Below, piece after piece: positions 58,255 through 64,000 of a stretch of 64,000 nucleotides of DNA; within the stretch, counting starts at the first letter, position 1; every line of letters starts with the position of its first letter. The stretch is taken from NCBI RefSeq assembly GCF_049532985.1, contig NZ_CP186693.1, positions 2,666,001 through 2,730,000 on the forward strand, written 5' to 3'. The notes under the pieces were generated by a model that had not been told where the DNA came from, searched no databases, and saw nothing but the letters and a program-made list of their open reading frames with translations. Source of the DNA: Promicromonospora sp049532985. GTDB taxonomy: Bacteria > Actinomycetota > Actinomycetes > Actinomycetales > Cellulomonadaceae. Both the position numbers and the translations under genes were made by a program.

Positions 58255-59759
58255 CAGTCCTCGCCCAGCCCCGTGGCCGAACCCGTGGCCACCCGGCCGT
58301 TCAGCCGGGCCAGGACGGCGGGGCCGAGCTGGGTCACGTCACCGGCGCCGACCGTGAGCACCACGTCGCCCGGCCGGGCGAGGTCAGCGACGGCGTGCGC
58401 GGCGTCGAGGCGGTCCGGCACCGCGTAGGCGGAGCCGTGCTCGGTCATGAGGTCCACGATCGTGCCCGGCGTCACCGACGGGTCGCGCTCCTCGCGGGCC
58501 CCGTAGATGTCCGTGACCACCACCTCGTCGGCCGCGGCCAGCTCGTGGGCGAAGCTCTCGGCGAAGATCCGGGTGCGGGAGTACAGGTGCGGCTGGAACA
58601 GGACCAGCACGCGACCGCCGTCGGCGATCTCGCGGGCCGCCGTCAGGACCGCCCGGATCTCCGTGGGGTGGTGGGCGTAGTCGTCGATGACGCGCACGCC
58701 GTCGGCCGTGCCCTTCTCCTCGAAGCGCCGGCCGGTGCCGGCGAACGCCTCGACGCCCGCGACGGCGCGGGCCGGATCCACGCCCAGCTTCACCGCGGCG
58801 ATCACGGCGGCGGTCGCGTTGAGCACGTTGTGCTTGCCGGGCACCGACAGCCGCATGGGGATGCCGGGCACGTCGCCCGACACGCCCGCGCCGTCGGCCA
58901 CCTGCTCGTTGGTGCCGAGCACGTCGCCGCGCAGCACCGCCGTCGTGCCCTCGGACGTGGTCGAGATGTCCGTGACGCGGACGCGGGCCGTGGCGTTCGT
59001 GCCGTACGTGATGACGTGCCCGCCGGTGGCGCAGATGGTGGCGCCCACCGAGAGCGAACCCTCGTCGTCGGCGCAGGCGATGAGCCAGCCCTCGGGGACC
59101 AGGCGGCGCGCGAACCGGATGAACGCGCCGTTGAACGCCTCCGGGGTGCCGTAGTGGTCCAGGTGGTCGGCCTCGACGTTGGTCACCACCGCGATGGTGG
59201 GCGTGTAGTTCAGGAACGAGCCGTCCGACTCGTCGGCCTCGGCCACGAGCACGTCGGAGGAACCCAGGTGACCGCCCGGCGTCGCGCCGTCCGCGGTACG
59301 CACGGTGCTGCCGATGGCGTACGAGGGGTCCAGCCCCACCTCGCGCAGGATGGTGGCGATCATGGCCGACGTCGTCGTCTTGCCGTGCGCGCCGGCCACG
59401 GCCACGCCGCGCGACCCCTCCATGAGGGCCGCCAGGGCCTGGGAGCGGTGCAGCACGTTCAGCCGCCGGGCGCGGGCCGCGGCGAGCTCCGGGTTGTCCT
59501 CGTGCACGGCGCTGGAGATCACCACGGAGTCGACGCCCGCCAGGTGCGCCGGGTCGTGGCCTACCCAGACCTGGACGCCCTCGGCGCGCAGGGCCTCCAG
59601 CGTGTCCGACTCGGCGGCGTCGGAGCCCTGCACGGGCACCCCGCGTCCGGCGAGCAGGCGGGCCACGACGGACATGCCCGCCCCGCCGATGCCGATCATG
59701 TGGACGCGTCCGAGCCGGGCGACCTGATCCGTCGTCTGATCCGTGACCGTGGTGCTCAT
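58254..59759 (-). CDS. murC: UDP-N-acetylmuramate-L-alanine ligase
   Basis: The 501-residue cytoplasmic ligase adds L-Ala to UDP-MurNAc. It shows VHMIGIGGAGMSVVARLLAG, the ATP-binding VAGAHGKTTTSAMIA, EADESDGSFLNY, NVEADHLDHYG and DDYAHHPTEI. The ATG overlaps the murG stop by four bases. Confidence 0.97.
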   Translation of the reverse strand: MSTTVTDQTTDQVARLGRVHMIGIGGAGMSVVARLLAGRGVPVQGSDAAESDTLEALRAEGVQVWVGHDPAHLAGVDSVVISSAVHEDNPELAAARARRLNVLHRSQALAALMEGSRGVAVAGAHGKTTTSAMIATILREVGLDPSYAIGSTVRTADGATPGGHLGSSDVLVAEADESDGSFLNYTPTIAVVTNVEADHLDHYGTPEAFNGAFIRFARRLVPEGWLIACADDEGSLSVGATICATGGHVITYGTNATARVRVTDISTTSEGTTAVLRGDVLGTNEQVADGAGVSGDVPGIPMRLSVPGKHNVLNATAAVIAAVKLGVDPARAVAGVEAFAGTGRRFEEKGTADGVRVIDDYAHHPTEIRAVLTAAREIADGGRVLVLFQPHLYSRTRIFAESFAHELAAADEVVVTDIYGAREERDPSVTPGTIVDLMTEHGSAYAVPDRLDAAHAVADLARPGDVVLTVGAGDVTQLGPAVLARLNGRVATGSATGLGED

Positions 59760-60913
59760 GACCTGACCTCCGTGGTGTCGGTACCTGCTGACCGTACGGC
59801 TTGCTCGACGAGATCGACGACACGAGCGGCGCCGTCGGTGGTGCCGGCCGACCGGGCGGCCTTGGCCATGACACCGAGCCGCTCGCGGTCCGCGAGCAGC
59901 GTGGGAACGTTCCGGGACACCCAGGCGGGCGTCAGGTCCGCGTCGTCCACCAGCACGCCGCCGCCCGCCTCCACCAGCGGGAGCGCGTTGAGCCGCTGCT
60001 CGCCGTTGCCGATGGGCAGCGGCACGTAGACGGCGGGGATGCCGAGCGCGGCGTGCTCGGCCACGGAGCCCGCGCCCGAGCGGCAGACCACCAGGTCGGC
60101 CACGGCGTAGGCGAGCTCCATCTGCTCGAGGTACTCGCGGACCTGGTAGCGCTCGGGCCCGATGCCGGCGGCCGCCAGCGTCTCGCGCACCTCGTCGGCC
60201 TTGCCGCGGCCGGTGAGGTGCAGCACCTGCGCGCCGGTGGCCAGCACCTCGGCCGCGGCACCCGAGACGGCACGGTTCACGTTCAGCGCGCCCGACGAGC
60301 CCCCGGTGACGACGAGGGTGGGCAGCGCCGGGTCGAGGCCCAGCTCGGCGGCCGCCCGGGTGCGCACGCCCGCGGCGTCGGCCTCGCGCTCCTGCACGAG
60401 GGCCGCGATGGCCTGACGCAGCGGCAGGCCCGTCAGGACGCCGCCGCGCAGCGGCGTACCGGGGAAGGTGAGGCCGACGCGGGCCGCCCACCGCGCACCG
60501 AGCTTGTTGGCCAGGCCCGGCCGGGCGTTCTGCTCGTGGATCACGATCGGCACGTCCTTGCGCCGCGCGGCGAGATAGGCCGGGGTGGCGACGTACCCGC
60601 CGAACCCGATGACGGCCTGGGCGCCGATCTCGTCGATCGCGTCCTCGGCCGCCCGCACCGCGGAGGCCAGCCGGCCCGGCAGCCGCAGCAGGTCCGCGCT
60701 GGGGCGGCGGGGCATGGGCACGCGCGGGATCGGCCGCAGCTCGTAACCACGCGCGGGCACGAGGTCGGCCTCCAGGCCGGTCGTGGTCCCGAGCGCGAGC
60801 ACGCGCGCGCCGGGCTCCCGGCGCCGCACCTCGTCGGCCACCGCGAGCAGGGGGTTCACGTGTCCTGCGGTACCGCCGCCAGCGAGTACCACCGACACCA
60901 CTGCTGAGCTCAT
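59756..60913 (-). CDS. murG: UDP-GlcNAc-undecaprenyl-pyrophosphoryl-MurNAc-pentapeptide transferase
   Basis: The 385-residue membrane-associated glycosyltransferase makes lipid II from lipid I. It carries VVLAGGGTAGHVNPLLAVAD, VIGFGGYVATPAYLAA, IHEQNARPGLANKLGA, VTGGSSGALNVN and VVCRSGAGSVAEHAALGIP. Two adjacent ATG codons exist (60916, 60913); the second has the better spacing to AGAAGG. A 97-base gap separates it from ftsW. Confidence 0.97.
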   Translation of the reverse strand: MSSAVVSVVLAGGGTAGHVNPLLAVADEVRRREPGARVLALGTTTGLEADLVPARGYELRPIPRVPMPRRPSADLLRLPGRLASAVRAAEDAIDEIGAQAVIGFGGYVATPAYLAARRKDVPIVIHEQNARPGLANKLGARWAARVGLTFPGTPLRGGVLTGLPLRQAIAALVQEREADAAGVRTRAAAELGLDPALPTLVVTGGSSGALNVNRAVSGAAAEVLATGAQVLHLTGRGKADEVRETLAAAGIGPERYQVREYLEQMELAYAVADLVVCRSGAGSVAEHAALGIPAVYVPLPIGNGEQRLNALPLVEAGGGVLVDDADLTPAWVSRNVPTLLADRERLGVMAKAARSAGTTDGAARVVDLVEQAVRSAGTDTTEVRS

Positions 60914-61010
60914 CATCACCTTCTCGTCGTCGCCCGGACGTACCGTCCGGGCGGTTCGGCGGCGGCCGCCGGGCAGAATCTCGCCACGGAACAAGCCACC
61001 GTGCACATTT

Positions 61011-62243
61011 CTACCGTCTCCGGACCGCGCCGCCCAGCACAGCCAGTGACTTGCGGACGACGCTACCGCGTGCCGCGAGCGCCTTGGCAGCCCCCGGCTC
61101 CGTCCGGGCGAACGAGATCACCATGCCCAGGGCGGCCATCGTGGTGATCAGGGCCGAACCGCCGGCCGACACCAGCGGCAGCGGCACGCCGATCACCGGC
61201 AGCAGGCCGATCACCACGCCGATGTTCACGAACGCCTGACCCACGATCCAGCACGCCACCGCGGCCGTGGCCACCTTGACGAACGGGTCGGTGTGCCGCC
61301 GGATCACCCGGCTCATCGCGAGCCCGAGCACCGCGAACAGGGCCAGCACCAGCACCGTGCCGAACAGCCCCAGCTCCTCCCCGATCACGGCGAAGATGAA
61401 GTCGTTGTGCGCCTCGGGCAGGTAGCTCCACTTCTCGCGGCTGCCACCCAGGCCCACGCCCCACAGGCCGCCGGTGCCCAGCCCGAACAGGCCGTGCAGC
61501 GACTGGTAGCACTCCGAGGCCTCGTCGCACTCGGCGCCGTAGGTCGCGATGATGCGCTCCAGCCGGTCCCCGGAGCCCTGCTGCAGGATGAACACGTACC
61601 CGACCACGAACGCCGCGATCGCGCTGCCGAGCCCCAGCAGGGACCAGGGCACGCCGGCCACGAGGAACGCGCCCGCCACCAGGAGGCCCATCACGAGGGC
61701 CGTGCCCAGGTCGCCGCCGGCGAGCACCAGGCCCATCACCGTCACGGCGCCGGGGACGGCGGGCATGATCGCGTGCGACCAGCTCCCCAGGAGCGCCTGC
61801 TTGCGGCCGAGCACGGTGCCCAGCCAGACGGCGAGCGCCAGCTTGGCCAGCTCCGAGGGCTGGAAGGACAGCGGTCCGAGCACCAGCCAGTTCTGCTGGC
61901 CGTTGCGGATGGAGCCCAGGAAGATCACCGCGACGAGGAGCCCGAGGGCGACCAGGAGCGCCGGGGCCGCCAGCCGCTTGTACCAGCGCACCGGCAGGTG
62001 GGCGGCCACCAGCAGCACGGGCAGGCCCATCAGCGCGTACTGCGCCTGCACCAGGAAGGCGGCGTAGGGCGAGTCACCCTCGGCGATGGAGGTCACGGTG
62101 GAGCTGGACAGCACCATGATCAGGCCGATCACGGTCAGCAGGCCCGTGGCGCCCACCAGCAGGTAGTAGCTGGAGACGTTGGAGTTCCACTGGCCCAGCC
62201 ACGAACGCTCAGGAGCGCGGCGGCTCGTTCCCGTCGTGGCCAT
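61011..62243 (-). CDS. ftsW: Septal peptidoglycan glycosyltransferase FtsW
   Basis: The 410-residue SEDS protein has about ten membrane helices. It has GSIRNGQQNWLVLGPLSFQP before the conserved SELAKLALAVWLG, LGTGGLWGVGLGGSREKW, and LPEAHNDFIFAVIGEELG. It polymerises lipid II at the septum with its class B PBP. Its start overlaps the murD 3' end by 35 bases. Confidence 0.95.
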   Translation of the reverse strand: MATTGTSRRAPERSWLGQWNSNVSSYYLLVGATGLLTVIGLIMVLSSSTVTSIAEGDSPYAAFLVQAQYALMGLPVLLVAAHLPVRWYKRLAAPALLVALGLLVAVIFLGSIRNGQQNWLVLGPLSFQPSELAKLALAVWLGTVLGRKQALLGSWSHAIMPAVPGAVTVMGLVLAGGDLGTALVMGLLVAGAFLVAGVPWSLLGLGSAIAAFVVGYVFILQQGSGDRLERIIATYGAECDEASECYQSLHGLFGLGTGGLWGVGLGGSREKWSYLPEAHNDFIFAVIGEELGLFGTVLVLALFAVLGLAMSRVIRRHTDPFVKVATAAVACWIVGQAFVNIGVVIGLLPVIGVPLPLVSAGGSALITTMAALGMVISFARTEPGAAKALAARGSVVRKSLAVLGGAVRRR

Positions 62244-63750
62244 CGGTGGTCCCTCCTGTGAGCTCCCGCACCACCCGGGCGAACTCCTGACCGCGGTGGG
62301 CGTACGAGACGAACTGGTCCTGCGAGGCGCCCGCCGGGGCCAGCAGCACGGTGTCGCCCGGCTCTGCCAGGTCCCGTGCGGCGGTCACCGCCCGGCGCAT
62401 CACGGTCTCAGTGTCACCGGGATCTATCACGACGACCGGGACCTTCGGCGCGTGTCGGGCCAGCGTGTCGGCCAGCGGGCCGGGGTCCGCGCCGATCACG
62501 ACGGCGGCCCGCATGCGGTCCGCGCGCGAGGACACGAGCTCGTCGAACGTGGCGCCCTTGGCCAGGCCGCCCGCGATCCACACCACGGTGCCGTGGGCGA
62601 AGCCCGCGAGCGAGGCTGCGGCGGAGTGCGCGTTGGTGGCCTTCGAGTCGTTGACGTACGTGACGCCGTCGGCCTGGGCGATGCGCTGGATGCGGTGCTC
62701 GCTCGGGCCGAAGGACCGCAGGCCGTCCCGGACGGCCGCGGCAGGCACGCCGTGCGCACGGGCCAGTGCGGCCGCGGCCAGCGCGTCCGCCACGACGTGC
62801 GTGGGCACGACGCCGGCCTGGTCGCCGAGCTGGGCGAGGTCGGCCAGGGTGCCGAGCTCGGCGGCGCTCCGGCGCCGGTCGGGGTCGTCGGCGGCGGCGT
62901 GGAAGGCGCGGTCCACGAGCACGTCGTCGACCAGGCCGAGGTCGCCGGGGCTCGGGCTGCCGACCGCGAAGCCCACGGCGCGGGCGCCCTCGACCACGTC
63001 GGCCTCGCGCACCAGCTCCTCGGTGCGCGGGTCGGCCACGTTGTAGACGCAGGCCACCTGCGCCCGCTCGTAGATCCGCCCCTTGTCCCGGGCGTACGCG
63101 TCGAGCGAGCCGTGCCAGTCCAGGTGGTCGGCGGCGACGTTGAGCACGGCGCCCGCCTGCAGCGACATCGTGTGCGTGAAGTGGAGCTGGAAGCTCGACA
63201 GCTCCACGGCGAGCACGTCGAGCGCGGGGTCCAGGGCGGCCTCGACGAGGGACCGGCCCACGTTCCCGACGGCGGCGGTGCGCAGGCCCGCGGCCCGCAG
63301 GATCGCGGCGAGCATCTCGACGGTGGTCGTCTTGCCGTTGGATCCCGTGACGCCCAGCCACGGCGCCGGCTGGTCGGTGCCCAGACGGTGGACGCGCAGG
63401 CGCCACGCGAGCTCGACCTCGCTCCACACGGGCACGCCCGCCGCCAGCGCCGCGGCGACCACGGGGTGGTGGGGCGGGAAGCCCGGGGAGGCGACCAGCA
63501 GGTCGGCGGCGGCCAGCACCGCGGCGGCGGCGTCGGCGTCGAGCGCCCCGTGGTCGGCGTCGGACGCGCGGTCGTCCACGGTGACCAGGGAGGCGACCCG
63601 GGACTCCAGCACCCCGCGCAGCGCGCGGCCGGTGACGCCCAGGCCGGCGAGGACCACGCGGGCCTCGGCGAGCGGGACGCGCGGCTCGACCACGCCGTAG
63701 GTGTCCTGGTCCGACCGGGCCTGCGGGGCCGTGCCGGGCACCTCGGTCAC
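62209..63750 (-). CDS. murD: UDP-N-acetylmuramoyl-L-alanine-D-glutamate ligase
   Basis: The 513-residue ligase adds D-Glu to the peptidoglycan precursor. It shows VVLAGLGVTGRALRGVLES, GVTGSNGKTTTVEMLAAIL, VLNVAADHLDWHGSLDAYA and VNDSKATNAHSAAASL. GTG 63750 overlaps the mraY stop as GTGA and is preferred over an in-frame GTG 12 bases upstream. Confidence 0.95.
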   Translation of the reverse strand: MTEVPGTAPQARSDQDTYGVVEPRVPLAEARVVLAGLGVTGRALRGVLESRVASLVTVDDRASDADHGALDADAAAAVLAAADLLVASPGFPPHHPVVAAALAAGVPVWSEVELAWRLRVHRLGTDQPAPWLGVTGSNGKTTTVEMLAAILRAAGLRTAAVGNVGRSLVEAALDPALDVLAVELSSFQLHFTHTMSLQAGAVLNVAADHLDWHGSLDAYARDKGRIYERAQVACVYNVADPRTEELVREADVVEGARAVGFAVGSPSPGDLGLVDDVLVDRAFHAAADDPDRRRSAAELGTLADLAQLGDQAGVVPTHVVADALAAAALARAHGVPAAAVRDGLRSFGPSEHRIQRIAQADGVTYVNDSKATNAHSAAASLAGFAHGTVVWIAGGLAKGATFDELVSSRADRMRAAVVIGADPGPLADTLARHAPKVPVVVIDPGDTETVMRRAVTAARDLAEPGDTVLLAPAGASQDQFVSYAHRGQEFARVVRELTGGTTDGHDGNEPPRS

Positions 63751-64000
63751 GACGCGACCCACTCGGCGTAGAAGATGCCCATGCCCAGGCCGGCGAGCAG
63801 GCCGGCGATGAGCCAGAACCGGATCACGATGGTGACCTCTCCCCAGCCCGACAGCTCGAAGTGGTGCTGGAGCGGCGCCATCTTGAACACGCGCCGGCCG
63901 GTCATCTTGAAGAAGCTGACCTGGATCACCACGGACGAGACGATGAGCACGAACATGCCGCCGAGCAGCACGGCCAGCAACTCGGTGCGGCTCAGGATCG
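63747..64000 (-). CDS. mraY: Phospho-N-acetylmuramoyl-pentapeptide transferase, C-terminal part
   Basis: The visible 84 codons are the C-terminal end of MraY, which transfers phospho-MurNAc-pentapeptide to undecaprenyl phosphate. The family motif MAPLQHHFELSGWGEVTIVI is present, and the last membrane helix ends in GIFYAEWVAS. The gene runs off the right edge. Confidence 0.95.
   Translation of the reverse strand, partial: ILSRTELLAVLLGGMFVLIVSSVVIQVSFFKMTGRRVFKMAPLQHHFELSGWGEVTIVIRFWLIAGLLAGLGMGIFYAEWVAS

Noticed and set aside
1..64000. CRISPR array, tRNA or rRNA genes
   Set aside because: No regularly spaced direct repeats of suitable length and no tRNA- or rRNA-like sequence were noticed by reading; a covariance scan was not possible.

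Overview
The window is high-GC actinobacterial chromosome. The mraY-murD-ftsW-murG-murC-ftsQ-ftsZ-pgeF-sepF-yggT-divIVA order, an FtsZ tail ending DLDVPDFLK, a SAM-IV riboswitch, many leaderless starts behind TAGACT-like -10 boxes, and several carbohydrate-active secreted proteins fit Micrococcales, probably a Cellulomonas/Cellulosimicrobium/Promicromonospora-type soil organism. No rRNA, tRNA, CRISPR array or intact insertion sequence was seen.

1-16.1 kb is a sulfur-scavenging block. A plus-strand operon encodes a lipoprotein solute-binding protein, two permeases, a fused double ATPase, a flavin-dependent monooxygenase and an aldo/keto reductase. Two more flavin-dependent monooxygenases follow behind their own promoter. 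Facing them, a minus-strand operon encodes two further monooxygenases, a rhodanese and an O-acetylhomoserine sulfhydrylase (metY). Its leader carries a SAM-IV riboswitch (16027-16103), then a 37-codon ORF whose last eight residues are MCCRCSCR (15844-15957). Methionine/SAM sensing and a probable cysteine-sensing attenuator are thus stacked on one transcript. This is the most interesting object in the window. The inferred job is to import an organosulfur compound, oxidise it with FMNH2 and O2, and assimilate the released sulfur.

16.3-24.3 kb is a mannoside region: a GH92 and a GH38 mannosidase, an orphan sugar-binding lipoprotein without permeases, and a LacI-type regulator fragment overlapping the GH92 start, suggesting a partly eroded locus. 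24.4-26.2 kb holds a DUF1844 protein, a membrane-anchored coiled coil and a lipoprotein serine protease.

26.3-30.9 kb is hisC-hisB-(unknown)-hisH-hisA-sseB on the minus strand. hisD lies 7.5 kb away on the plus strand. Between them are a RecQ helicase with a phosphoribosyltransferase-like tail, an XRE regulator divergent from an aldo/keto reductase, a VapBC-type toxin-antitoxin pair, a GH18 chitinase, a PPOX-family protein and a small S4 RNA-binding protein. After hisD come a cupin and a 1465-residue subtilase with two terminal chitin-binding modules.

45-64 kb is core genome on the minus strand: Nudix hydrolase, dnaE, an RluD-type pseudouridine synthase, lspA, a small secreted repeat protein, a TraR/DksA-like protein, divIVA, yggT, sepF, pgeF, ftsZ, ftsQ, murC, murG, ftsW, murD and the 3' end of mraY.

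A recurring theme is long, nearly perfect palindromes just after stop codons, at least ten, two groups of which share sequence. They are probably bidirectional hairpin terminators without U-tracts.
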